From Bacteroidales bacterium (lineage in GTDB: Bacteria > Bacteroidota > Bacteroidia > Bacteroidales > P3): a stretch of 40,475 nucleotides of DNA. Below the pieces are notes generated by a model. It saw nothing but the letters and a program-made list of their open reading frames with translations. It was not told the DNA's origin and did no database searches. The position numbers were made by a program, and so were the translations under genes. Where the stretch lies: NCBI GenBank assembly GCA_017455205.1, contig JAFTBM010000026.1, forward strand, positions 1 through 40,475, in the 5' to 3' direction. Positions within the stretch are counted from its first letter, which is position 1, and each line of letters starts with the position of its first letter. Below are positions 24,209 to 31,647 of this stretch, in pieces.

Positions 24209-25027
24209 ATGAAGAATCGGGATGCGTTGAGACAGTGGCTCTTGGGCGAGCAGGCGATGCTGTGGGTGGTGGCGCTCAATGCAGTGGTGATTTTCTTGCA
24301 GGAGAGTGGGGTGGAGTGGTGGCCTTTGACGGTGGTGGATAGCCTCTGCACGGTGGTGTTTATGGTCGAGATGGGGGTGAAGCTTCGGGTGCAGGGATGG
24401 AGGGTCTACTGGCGGTCGGGGTGGAATGTGCTGGATGGGGCGGTTACTTTGCTGGCTGTGCCTTCGCTGCTGGTGTATGTCGTGCCAGGGCTGGGTGTTA
24501 CAAAGGTACTGATGGTGCTGCGGTTGTTGCGGCTGTTTAAGCTTTTTCGGCTGGTGCGCCATTTTCCCAACCTCAAGGCCCTCTGGGCGGGCTTTATGCT
24601 GGCCTTGCGGCAGTCGGCTGCCTTTTTGCTGGCCTATGCAGTGGTGTTGGTGGTGGTAGCTATCATCAATAGTGCGTTTTTCGGCTCGTTGGCTCCGCAG
24701 TATTTCCGCACACCGCTCGATGGGATGTATGCCATGCTGCAGCTCTTTACGGTCGAGGGGTGGTATGATATACCGAATGCCATCTGCGTGGGGTTGAAGC
24801 CAGTGTGGGTGCATGTGGTGAGGCTCTATTTCTGCCTGTTGCTGATTGGTGGAGGCATTATAGGAATGTCGCTCATCAACTCCATATTTGTGGATGCGAT
24901 GGTGGCCGACAACAACGATGATGTGAAGCAGAAACTCGATGATATTGAGACACGGATTGCCGAGGGACAGCACCGAGTGGAACAGCAAATGGAGGAGCTG
25001 GCAAAACAGCTCAAAGATAAAGCATAG
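24209..25027 (+). CDS. Voltage-gated-type cation channel (NaChBac/BacNav-like)
   Basis: A 272-residue single-domain channel subunit that would assemble as a tetramer. Six transmembrane segments are visible. S4 (about 99-117) carries positive charges every third residue: R105, R108, K111, R114 and R117. The pore loop reads LFTVEGWYDI with glutamate 183, close to the TLESW filter of bacterial sodium channels. S6 (about 207-230) is followed by a cytoplasmic charged coiled coil (KQKLDDIETRIAEGQHRVEQ) as in BacNav channels. In the known family such channels pass Na+ or Ca2+ on depolarisation; the ion preference here is an inference from E183. It is the first gene of an operon with an RNA methyltransferase 4 bp downstream. 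Confidence 0.87.
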   Translation: MKNRDALRQWLLGEQAMLWVVALNAVVIFLQESGVEWWPLTVVDSLCTVVFMVEMGVKLRVQGWRVYWRSGWNVLDGAVTLLAVPSLLVYVVPGLGVTKVLMVLRLLRLFKLFRLVRHFPNLKALWAGFMLALRQSAAFLLAYAVVLVVVAIINSAFFGSLAPQYFRTPLDGMYAMLQLFTVEGWYDIPNAICVGLKPVWVHVVRLYFCLLLIGGGIIGMSLINSIFVDAMVADNNDDVKQKLDDIETRIAEGQHRVEQQMEELAKQLKDKA

Positions 25028-25031
25028 GGAT

Positions 25032-25598
25032 ATGGGACACAGATTGACGGCAGAGGAGATGGGACGGCTGACGGTGGAGGAGTTCCGCGCGAGCGGGAAG
25101 TTGCCGCTGACGGTGGTGCTTGACAATGTGAGGAGTCTGAACAATGTGGGGTCGGTCTTTCGCACGGCGGATGCTTTCCGAGTGGAGCATATTGCCCTGT
25201 GTGGCATCACGGCTACACCCCCTCATCGCGAGATACACAAGACGGCTCTCGGAGCCGAGGAGAGCGTGGAGTGGAGTTACTATGCGGAGGCCACCGAGTG
25301 TGTGGAAGAGTTGAAGCAGCGAGGGTATAAGGTCTATGCTGTGGAGCAGGTGAGCGACAGTCTCAAATTGGGTTCGGAGGAGGCAAAGGAGGCCATCGGC
25401 AAAGATGAGCGGGTAGCCATTGTGCTGGGCAACGAGCTTGACGGGGTGCAGGAATCACTGCTGCAGCACTGCGACGGTTCGTTGGAAATCCCACAGTATG
25501 GCATCAAGCATTCGCTCAATGTCAGTTGTGCAGCAGCGATAGTGATGTGGGAGCTGTTTCTGCGGTTGAGAACTGGTTTAATTGAATATTATGGATAA
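25032..25598 (+). CDS. SpoU/TrmH family RNA 2'-O-methyltransferase
   Basis: A 188-residue SPOUT enzyme that would methylate ribose 2'-OH in tRNA or rRNA using SAM. The three SpoU motifs are present: LDNVRSLNNVGSVFRTADAF (motif 1), AIVLGNELDGV (motif 2) and IPQYGIKHSLNVSCAAAIVM (motif 3, the knot). The ATG at 25032 is taken rather than the longer frame from 24939, which would overlap the channel gene and add unrelated residues. It lies 4 bp after the channel stop and overlaps the next start by 8 bp (ATGGATAA). The substrate RNA position cannot be told from the sequence. Confidence 0.9.
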   Translation: MGHRLTAEEMGRLTVEEFRASGKLPLTVVLDNVRSLNNVGSVFRTADAFRVEHIALCGITATPPHREIHKTALGAEESVEWSYYAEATECVEELKQRGYKVYAVEQVSDSLKLGSEEAKEAIGKDERVAIVLGNELDGVQESLLQHCDGSLEIPQYGIKHSLNVSCAAAIVMWELFLRLRTGLIEYYG

Positions 25599-25947
25599 AA
25601 AGGAACGGACAGAACGTGCCAAGGCACTGCACAAGCAGGGGTGCAACTGCTGCCAGGCGGTGGTGCTGGCCTATGCCGATGTGTTGCCTATCGGTGCGGA
25701 GCAAGCCTCGGCAGTGGCTGCACCTTTTGGTCGGGGACTTGCAGGCTGCCGCGAGGTGTGTGGTTGCGTGAGCGGCATGGCGATGGTGTGTGGCCTGACT
25801 GGGCGTGCCGATGCTGCACGGCAGTTGATAGAACGCTTCCGCGAGTTGGAGGGCGACATTGTGTGTGCCCGCCTGCTGCAGAAGGGCAAACGGCCTTGCA
25901 ACGAGATGGTCGGCGATGCTGCTAGGCTGCTGGCTGAAGTGCTATAG
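25591..25947 (+). CDS. C_GCAxxG_C_C family cysteine-rich protein
   Basis: A 118-residue protein with the spaced cysteines of the C_GCAxxG_C_C family (putative redox-active protein): CNCCQAVVLAYA near residue 18, then GLAGCREVCGCVSGMAMVCG near residue 50, and CARLLQKGKRPCNEMV near the end. In this family the cysteines are thought to bind a metal or do redox chemistry; no reaction is established. The ATG at 25591 overlaps the methyltransferase stop by 8 bp, so it is preferred to an in-frame TTG at 25582. It is followed by the HD phosphohydrolase after 39 bp. Confidence 0.85.
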   Translation: MDKKERTERAKALHKQGCNCCQAVVLAYADVLPIGAEQASAVAAPFGRGLAGCREVCGCVSGMAMVCGLTGRADAARQLIERFRELEGDIVCARLLQKGKRPCNEMVGDAARLLAEVL

Positions 25948-25986
25948 GGGTGGGTTAAAAATGTGGAACAAATACTTGTCGGTGAT

Positions 25987-27099
25987 ATGGCCAAGCGTAA
26001 GATAATCAACGACCCTGTTTATGATGGCTTTCTTGCCATCGACGACCCTGTGCTGCTCTCGGTGGTAGAGCACCCATTCTTTCAGCGGCAGCGCAGAATC
26101 AAGCAACTGGGGCTGACCTACTTGGTCTACCCTGGTGCCACCCATACCCGCTTCAGCCACATGCTGGGTGCGTTGAACTTGATGACTCGGGCGTTGGAGG
26201 TGCTTCGGATGAAGGGGGTGGATATTACCGCCGAGGAGGATAGGGGTGCCAAGCTGGCTATCCTGCTCCACGACATCGGTCACGGACCGTTCTCGCACAC
26301 CAGCGAGCGGGTGTTGGTTGATGTGAGCCACGAAGAGATTACCCTCCGCATGATGCAGCACCTCAACGAGGAAATGGATGGTCTGCTTTCCACCGCCATT
26401 GCTATCTTTACCAATCGCTACCCGAAACACTTCCTCCATCAGCTCGTCTCCTCGCAGCTCGATATGGATAGGCTTGACTACCTCGGACGCGACAGCTTCT
26501 TCACTGGCGTCAGCGAAGGCATCGTGGGGACTGACCGCATTATCTCAATGCTCAATGTGCACCGCGACGAGCTGGTGGTCGACGAAAAGGGAATTTACAG
26601 CGTGGAGAAGTTTATCATCAGTCGCCGACTGATGTACTGGCAGGTGTATATGCACAAAACGGTTATCGCAGCCGACCGCCTACTGCTGGCTATCATCCGC
26701 CGTGCACGCGAGTTGGATAGCGGTGTGTTCCGTTTCGACAGCGGAGCACCTAATTTCCTGCAGCGCTTTGCCGAGATCGACGATGACGACATTATGGTTA
26801 GCATCAAGCAATGGCAACATTCGCCCGATGCCACTCTGTCTGCCCTCTGCCGTGCTCTCGTCAATCGGCGGCTTCCAGCCATCAGGATTGCCAGTGAGCC
26901 TTTCCCTGATGTAAGCAATGGCTATTTCGAAGGCACGGGCGAGCTCCACAATCGCTCCTACGACTTCAACGACCAGGAGATTAAGGTACTCTTCAAAGAT
27001 GGCCGCTGCCTACCTATCGGCGAGGCCAGCGACCAACTTGACCGCCATTTCCTCGAAAAGCAGGTAACCAAGTACTACCACTATTTCCCCAAGCTATAA
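25987..27099 (+). CDS. HD-domain phosphohydrolase (SAMHD1/YdhJ-like)
   Basis: A 370-residue protein with the HD superfamily metal site: H53/H58 in ATHTRFSHMLGA, H95-D96 in LLHDIGHGPFSHTSE and a later aspartate in LDMDRLDYLGRDS. The order and the HGPFSH signature match the SAMHD1-like dNTP triphosphohydrolase branch, so a dNTPase or related phosphohydrolase activity is likely. The ATG at 25987 (MAKRKIINDP) is preferred to the in-frame GTG at 25963, which would add only eight residues outside the homology. It is the last gene of the channel operon and converges with the ROK kinase gene, 41 bp between stops. Confidence 0.9.
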   Translation: MAKRKIINDPVYDGFLAIDDPVLLSVVEHPFFQRQRRIKQLGLTYLVYPGATHTRFSHMLGALNLMTRALEVLRMKGVDITAEEDRGAKLAILLHDIGHGPFSHTSERVLVDVSHEEITLRMMQHLNEEMDGLLSTAIAIFTNRYPKHFLHQLVSSQLDMDRLDYLGRDSFFTGVSEGIVGTDRIISMLNVHRDELVVDEKGIYSVEKFIISRRLMYWQVYMHKTVIAADRLLLAIIRRARELDSGVFRFDSGAPNFLQRFAEIDDDDIMVSIKQWQHSPDATLSALCRALVNRRLPAIRIASEPFPDVSNGYFEGTGELHNRSYDFNDQEIKVLFKDGRCLPIGEASDQLDRHFLEKQVTKYYHYFPKL

Positions 27100-27140
27100 C
27101 AGCGGAGGTTTGCTGCGGTACGAATTTTACTCCCGACCGA

Positions 27141-28133
27141 TTAGTCTCGCAGGTTAAGTCCGCCTCCGCTTCCGTGCTGTACCAGCGAGGCCGCACCCAG
27201 CACGGCGGCATCGCCAGAGGGTAGGGAAGAGGGACTGATGGTGCAGGTAGAGCGGTAGCAGAAGAGCAGGTGACTCTCGAAAGCACGACGCAGGGGAGCC
27301 ATCAGCGGATCGCCTACTCGCGAGGGACCGCCAGTGAGGAATATGGCTTCGGGCGAGGAGAATGCCACTGCGTTGGCCATTGCCATACCGAGCCACTCGG
27401 CCGTCATAGCCCAGGTCTGCAATGCAAGTGGGTCGCCCAAACGGGCTGCATCGCCCACTGCTTGGCAACTGATATCGCCGTCGGGCAGGGAGGCAAGCAT
27501 CGACTCGCCCTGGGTACTGCCACGGCGCAGGTCGAGGTAGGTGCGCACAATGCCACGTGCCGAGGCATAGGCTTCAAGGCAGCCTCTCCGCCCGCATCCG
27601 CAGGTGCGTCCTTTAGGGATGAGGGTTACATGCCCCAATTCGCCAGCAGCCCCTGTTATGCCGTGGACGATACGTCCGTCGACCACTATGCCGCTGCCGA
27701 CGCCCGTACCCAGGGTGAAGACTATGAAATGGCGCTTGCCCTTGGCTCCACCGTAGATATACTCGCCATAGGCCGCCGCGTTGGCGTCGTTGTCCAGCAC
27801 CACCGGAAGTGCGAGGTGCTTTCCTATTTCCTTGTTAAAATCAAGTACCCCTTTGAACGGCAGGTTGGGTGCATCGACCACGCATCCTGTGTTGAAATTG
27901 GCATTGGGAGCCCCGATACCAAACCCCGTCAAGACTGCCTCCTCCTGATGGCTCTGCTCCAACTCGGCCTTAAGCTGCAAGGTCAGTGCCACAAGGTCGG
28001 CAATATAGGGCTCGAAGGTGGTGTAACGGGTGGTCGGAATCGAACCACGGCAGACGATATTCCCTTCGGTATCGACCAGCCCCACATCGGTGTTGGTGCC
28101 TCCAATATCGACACCCACTGCATACTTTTTCAT
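27141..28133 (-). CDS. ROK family sugar kinase, probable glucokinase
   Basis: A 330-residue cytoplasmic kinase that would phosphorylate glucose or a related sugar with ATP. The phosphate-binding motif DIGGTNT lies at residues 9-15, the catalytic LDNDANAAAYGEY near 120, and the ROK zinc motif CGCGRRGCLEAYAS near 180. IPKGRTCGCG and the LGTGVGSGIVVDG loop support the family. The ATG at 28133 is chosen at the conserved MKKYAVGVDIGG start; the frame is open ten codons further, but that stretch overlaps the promoter. It is monocistronic, with its own promoter. The sugar specificity is not certain from sequence alone. Confidence 0.9.
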   Translation of the reverse strand: MKKYAVGVDIGGTNTDVGLVDTEGNIVCRGSIPTTRYTTFEPYIADLVALTLQLKAELEQSHQEEAVLTGFGIGAPNANFNTGCVVDAPNLPFKGVLDFNKEIGKHLALPVVLDNDANAAAYGEYIYGGAKGKRHFIVFTLGTGVGSGIVVDGRIVHGITGAAGELGHVTLIPKGRTCGCGRRGCLEAYASARGIVRTYLDLRRGSTQGESMLASLPDGDISCQAVGDAARLGDPLALQTWAMTAEWLGMAMANAVAFSSPEAIFLTGGPSRVGDPLMAPLRRAFESHLLFCYRSTCTISPSSLPSGDAAVLGAASLVQHGSGGGLNLRD

Positions 28134-28160
28134 CTGATTTCTGTCTGTTGGTTTCGACTG

Positions 28161-28193
28161 CAAAGATAATCACTTTTCCGCAAACTTCACAAA
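28161..28193 (-). promoter_or_regulatory. Promoter of the ROK kinase
   Basis: On the minus strand TTTG (28193-28190), a 21-bp spacer and TATCTTTG (28168-28161). The predicted start near 28155 gives a leader of about 20 nt. Confidence 0.7.
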
Positions 28194-28304
28194 AAAGTTG
28201 CCCCCGACCTCCGAGTGGTGGGGCAGGTGCCGGACGGATAGGAATAGCGTTGAAGTTGTTATACAGGCAATATGTGCAAGCCCAGTGCCTCGGCTGGCGG
28301 CATT

Positions 28305-29129
28305 CTATGGTGCGAAGGTGTCCAGCAGGAACTGGCGTGCTTTCGCATTGAATGTATCGGCCTGCTGTCGATTGTATTGACGTGTGGCCGCTTCAGCACT
28401 CCGCATTTGCCCAGGGTAGGTGGCACTGAGCAGCCCAGCTCCGCCCACCCAAGCCGTCAAGTAGCATCCCTCTATCACTTGCCACACTCCGAAGCTCAAC
28501 AAGGCGGCGTTGAGGGTGAAGGCCGTCATTCCCAAGTCCCACTGTCGGGCGTAGAGATGTCCCATCCCAGGAATATATGACAGCCGTCGTGCCGTCTGCT
28601 CGCTTTTGGCCTGCGGGCGGGTGGAGTAGAGGGTATACAATTGATGGGCAAGCTCAAAGGCAGGACGTTTCATCTGTTGTGAGGCCAAGGTGAGGGCGGT
28701 GGATAAGGCCGAATCGTAAAGCAAGAGTTCGTTGAGGGTTAACGTCTTGATCAGGAGAAGGTCGGTGCCAATGGTGTCTGCCAGTGCTTGGCATCGTACT
28801 ATTGAGGCAGCAGCTTTCTCGAAATCTGAAGCGAGGTATTGGCAGAGTGCCAGCTGTTGGTAGTCATCGTAGGTGGTGGCATAGCGTTCAAGGGTGGCTG
28901 CAGCACGGTCGAAGCTGCCCATACGTTTGTAGCATTGTGCCTTGTTTTCCAATGCGGTGCGACCATTGGTGCGGGAGGTAGCAAGGTAGTAGCATCGCTC
29001 ATATTCTACGGCGGCGGACGTGTAGTCGCCTGCGGCGAAGAGGCTGTCGGCTACCGCACTGGACTGACCATTAGCGGCGATAGTGAGCACGAACAGGAAT
29101 ATGAATATCGTAGAGTATCTGCAGGTCAT
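28305..29129 (-). CDS. Exported TPR-like protein with a C-terminal membrane module (second paralogue)
   Basis: A 274-residue protein with a signal peptide (MTCRYSTIFIFLFVLTIAANG), then helical TPR-like repeats (DSLFAAGDYTSAAVEYERCY, AQCYKRMGSFDRAAATLER) and a C-terminal part with hydrophobic helices introduced by YIPGMGHLYARQWDLG. The P-G-x-G-x-x-Y signature resembles the turn of TM2/DUF5683-like domains. The upstream gene has the same architecture, so the two are likely paralogues. Its start lies 59 bp inside that gene in another frame; the start is kept because it gives a clean signal peptide. Last gene of the five-gene envelope operon. Function unknown. Confidence 0.75.
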   Translation of the reverse strand: MTCRYSTIFIFLFVLTIAANGQSSAVADSLFAAGDYTSAAVEYERCYYLATSRTNGRTALENKAQCYKRMGSFDRAAATLERYATTYDDYQQLALCQYLASDFEKAAASIVRCQALADTIGTDLLLIKTLTLNELLLYDSALSTALTLASQQMKRPAFELAHQLYTLYSTRPQAKSEQTARRLSYIPGMGHLYARQWDLGMTAFTLNAALLSFGVWQVIEGCYLTAWVGGAGLLSATYPGQMRSAEAATRQYNRQQADTFNAKARQFLLDTFAP

Positions 29130-29919
29130 GGCGTTGGTTGAATGTGTTGAGGCTCACTCTGGCGGTGGCCACCGAGCCGTAGATGTTTCCCACGTAGAAG
29201 ACTGCAGATAGCAGTCCAGTGGCGAGGGTCATCCAGTGGGTGGCTCCGTGGTGGACATAGTTTTCGGCCGTGGTAGCCATGAGGCCACCAGTGATAAGAA
29301 AAGCCGACAATCCTTCGCCCAGTTTCCCAGCATACACCTTGCCCAGTCCAGGCAATACTGCCGAGCATGCTCCCGCCACCCATGGGCGTTTCGCCTTGTG
29401 CGAGCCGAGGTTGGTACGCAGGTGCAGTAGGTCGCGAACCTCGGCGTTGAGGCGGTAGTCGGAGGTGTCGATGAGTGGGAAAAGGCTGTCGAAGGTCTGC
29501 ATATCGCGCTGCAGAAGCTTGATACCGGCAGTTTCAAAGAGGGCGAGATTCCTCTCTTGTGCATTTTCTTCGGGAAGGCGGTGGAGCAAGTTGAGTGCCC
29601 TGTCGTAGTGTCCTAAATGGCTTTCGGAGATTGTCCCGTAGAAGCTCCCCTCGGAGAATAGGGGTGAAGAGGGGGCGATGTGTGCAAAGTAGCTGGATGC
29701 CGTATCAAGCATTTGGGCACTATAGTGAGCATATCCTTTCAGAAAATTGATGCTGTCGCCTCCAAGTGGTGTGCGGTGTGTAGCCACAAGAGCTTCCTCT
29801 TTCATACCGTTACCGATGAGGTACATCACAAAGTCGAACTCCTGTGCCACCGTGGGCTGGGTCTGGGCATGGAGGCAAAGCGGCAGCAAGGCGAGCAGCA
29901 GGCAAAGGCGTGGGTTCAT
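29071..29919 (-). CDS. Exported TPR-like protein with a C-terminal membrane module (first paralogue)
   Basis: A 282-residue protein with a signal peptide (PRLCLLLALLPLCLHAQ), a helical repeat region (FLKGYAHYSAQMLDTASSYF, HLGHYDRALNLLHRL) and a C-terminal membrane part beginning WVAGACSAVLPGLGKVYAGK, followed by about two hydrophobic helices. The PGLGKVYAG signature parallels PGMGHLYAR of the next gene and GGFGIHRHYMG of the TM2 gene at the head of the operon. Its start overlaps the YidD stop (ATGA) and its end overlaps the next gene by 59 bp. The architecture suggests a periplasmic scaffold tethered to the inner membrane; no function is known to me. Confidence 0.75.
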   Translation of the reverse strand: MNPRLCLLLALLPLCLHAQTQPTVAQEFDFVMYLIGNGMKEEALVATHRTPLGGDSINFLKGYAHYSAQMLDTASSYFAHIAPSSPLFSEGSFYGTISESHLGHYDRALNLLHRLPEENAQERNLALFETAGIKLLQRDMQTFDSLFPLIDTSDYRLNAEVRDLLHLRTNLGSHKAKRPWVAGACSAVLPGLGKVYAGKLGEGLSAFLITGGLMATTAENYVHHGATHWMTLATGLLSAVFYVGNIYGSVATARVSLNTFNQRHDLQILYDIHIPVRAHYRR

Positions 29920-30371
29920 GGGCGGTAGCGTTCGGGAGTTTCCTGGATATGACCGTGGCCTTCGTCTATCAGAAAGTAGGTGTCAGCACCTGTCAGGGCA
30001 ATGCGTGTGCAGCGTGTTAAGCGGTCGGCGGTGAGGCATATCCCCTTGGCAAGTCCGTATTCGCGGATGAGCTCTTTGCTGTAGGCCGAGCATGTGGGCG
30101 AGTAGGCGCAATGGCGTGCTATGACTGGCGAGATGACCTTTTGGTAGGCGAACATACTGGCCGAGAGGAGATGGTAGAATGGATTAAAGGTACACTTACC
30201 AGGTGTGAAGCCGTAGCTCACTTGGCGAGGCGGTTTCTCACCGTGCGAGGGTTGCACTTGGCGTAGTAGCCGAAAGTCGGTGCTGTCAAGCGGCGTAGCA
30301 ATCTGCGCGATGGCGGTGCTTTGTATGGCAGCCCATACTATCACTATTAAAATAGCCCTCTCTGCCTTCAT
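29916..30371 (-). CDS. yidD: YidD-domain protein with an exported N-terminal extension
   Basis: YidD helps YidC/Sec insert inner-membrane proteins and is normally about 70-85 residues. Here the 151-residue product has the YidD core at about 67-121: YQKVISPVIARHCAYSPTCS, then AYSKELIREYGLAKG, then RLTRC, with the conserved cysteines. In front are about 65 extra residues beginning with what looks like a Sec signal peptide (ILIVIVWAAIQSTAIAQ), and about 30 residues follow the core. This would place the domain outside the cytoplasm or tether it by an uncleaved helix. It overlaps both neighbours by ATGA-type junctions. Membrane-insertion function is inferred from the core only. Confidence 0.85.
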   Translation of the reverse strand: MKAERAILIVIVWAAIQSTAIAQIATPLDSTDFRLLRQVQPSHGEKPPRQVSYGFTPGKCTFNPFYHLLSASMFAYQKVISPVIARHCAYSPTCSAYSKELIREYGLAKGICLTADRLTRCTRIALTGADTYFLIDEGHGHIQETPERYRP

Positions 30372-31090
30372 CGTGTTTTGGGGCTGACCCTCTTGGCGTT
30401 GTTTGGAATGGTGAAGTCAAATAGAGATTCGCTGCCGAAACCCTCGGTGCGGATGTTGCGGTATTCCTCACGCTTGATTACCGAGTCCCCCAGCCCGTTA
30501 TAGGCTATCTGCGTTACCAGCGTGGGCATAGTAAATGTGCGGAACTCTGTGTAGCGGCTATAGTAGGTCTTGCGTGTCATTAAGCCGTCGTGGTCGTAGA
30601 AGGCACAGTATATGGGGTTTCCCTCTCGGCAGACCACCACAGCGCGGCTGATGTCGCGACTATTGTTCCCCGTGGGTACGTAGGTGCCAATTTGGTCGCC
30701 TCCCTTGCGTTCCACTTTATTCAGCACAAATCCCAGCTGCTGCAGACCGAGGTCGGTGTAGTTAGGTGTCATAAAGAGGGCTATCATCTCATCCTCCGAA
30801 CTGACCGATGCATCGTTCATCTGCATCACCTCGTTGGTCTGCGGCTGGTAGACCGAGGTTTCGCCCAGTCGGTTGGTGATTACATAGTACTGCGTCGGAT
30901 AGGTGAAGTGTACCACCAAGCTCCCGTTGGCGTTGTAGTACACCTGTTTCTCCACCCTGACGCTTTTCCCTTTGTGCACCTGCTGGATGGTTACGTCGGC
31001 GGCCACTCGCGTCTGTGCCTCTGCTGCGAGGATGGTGAGCATAAAAAACAAAGGGAGTAGCCCTATGCGGACTATTCCCTTTGCCTTCAC
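30368..31090 (-). CDS. Exported LolA-like protein
   Basis: A 240-residue protein with a signal peptide (GIVRIGLLPLFFMLTILAAE then AQ). The mature part (VYYNANGSLVVHFTYPTQYY, ITNRLGETSVYQPQTNEVM) looks like the half-barrel of LolA/LolB lipoprotein carriers, where a strand-rich sheet is followed by N-x-x-G-x-x-x-x-Y-x-P; I assign the fold with moderate certainty and no substrate. A GTG start at 31090 is chosen: it begins right at the basic n-region of the signal peptide and lies 10 bp after the TM2 gene stop. The longer frame to 31165 would run through the end of the TM2 gene. The stop overlaps the YidD start. Confidence 0.68.
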   Translation of the reverse strand: MKAKGIVRIGLLPLFFMLTILAAEAQTRVAADVTIQQVHKGKSVRVEKQVYYNANGSLVVHFTYPTQYYVITNRLGETSVYQPQTNEVMQMNDASVSSEDEMIALFMTPNYTDLGLQQLGFVLNKVERKGGDQIGTYVPTGNNSRDISRAVVVCREGNPIYCAFYDHDGLMTRKTYYSRYTEFRTFTMPTLVTQIAYNGLGDSVIKREEYRNIRTEGFGSESLFDFTIPNNAKRVSPKTR

Positions 31091-31100
31091 GCCAAGCAGC

Positions 31101-31535
31101 TTATGCCCACATGAAGAACCGACTGTTGTTGACGTACTTGCTGATATCATTGTCAATGACTCCAATGAGTAGCACCACCCAGTCCACCAGCGGCACTATG
31201 CCAAAGATACCGCCACAGGTAATGATGTAGTAGAGGAACATCAGTCGGTCGGTACCCATATAGTGGCGATGGATGCCAAATCCGCCAAGAAACCAGCATA
31301 TCAGCCAAGCACCTATCGGGTTGGCCTGCGAGAGGGTGGCTGTGGCCGCACCTTGCATCGGGGCGGAAAGGTCTACCAAGCCAGCGATGTACGCTTGGCT
31401 CATTGTGGCATCGGCTGCTGCCGCAAACACCTGCTCGATGGCGGCATCGTCAATCGTGTAGCTCTCGCCGTTCTCGGCCATCGCTCCCCACGACAGTGCC
31501 AGCACTGCCAGCATCGAAAGAATGATTTTCTTCAT
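31101..31535 (-). CDS. TM2-domain membrane protein
   Basis: A 144-residue protein with a signal peptide (KKIILSMLAVLALSWGAMA), a helical linker of about 45 residues, and a C-terminal TM2 domain: ICWFLGGFGIHRHYMGTDR, then LYYIITCGGIFGIVPLVDWV and a short tail. TM2 domains are two-helix membrane modules with the GGxGxHxxYxG turn; their role in bacteria is not settled. First gene of the five-gene minus-strand operon, directly behind a consensus promoter. Confidence 0.88.
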   Translation of the reverse strand: MKKIILSMLAVLALSWGAMAENGESYTIDDAAIEQVFAAAADATMSQAYIAGLVDLSAPMQGAATATLSQANPIGAWLICWFLGGFGIHRHYMGTDRLMFLYYIITCGGIFGIVPLVDWVVLLIGVIDNDISKYVNNSRFFMWA

Positions 31536-31572
31536 AGTTGTGATGTGTTTTAGGTTTGTCTAATTTCGCCTG

Positions 31573-31604
31573 CAAAGTTACGAAATAATATTCACCCCTG
31601 CAAA
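31573..31604 (-). promoter_or_regulatory. Promoter of the five-gene envelope operon
   Basis: On the minus strand TTTG (31604-31601), a 20-bp spacer and TAACTTTG (31580-31573), about 35 bp before the TM2 gene start. Confidence 0.75.
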
Positions 31605-31647
31605 ACTTTTCTTTCTCCTCCTCCGTAGTGCCATTCTCCGCGGGCGA

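Noticed and set aside
24939-25031. Longer start for the SpoU/TrmH methyltransferase
   Set aside because: It lies within the channel gene in another frame and adds residues with no family match.
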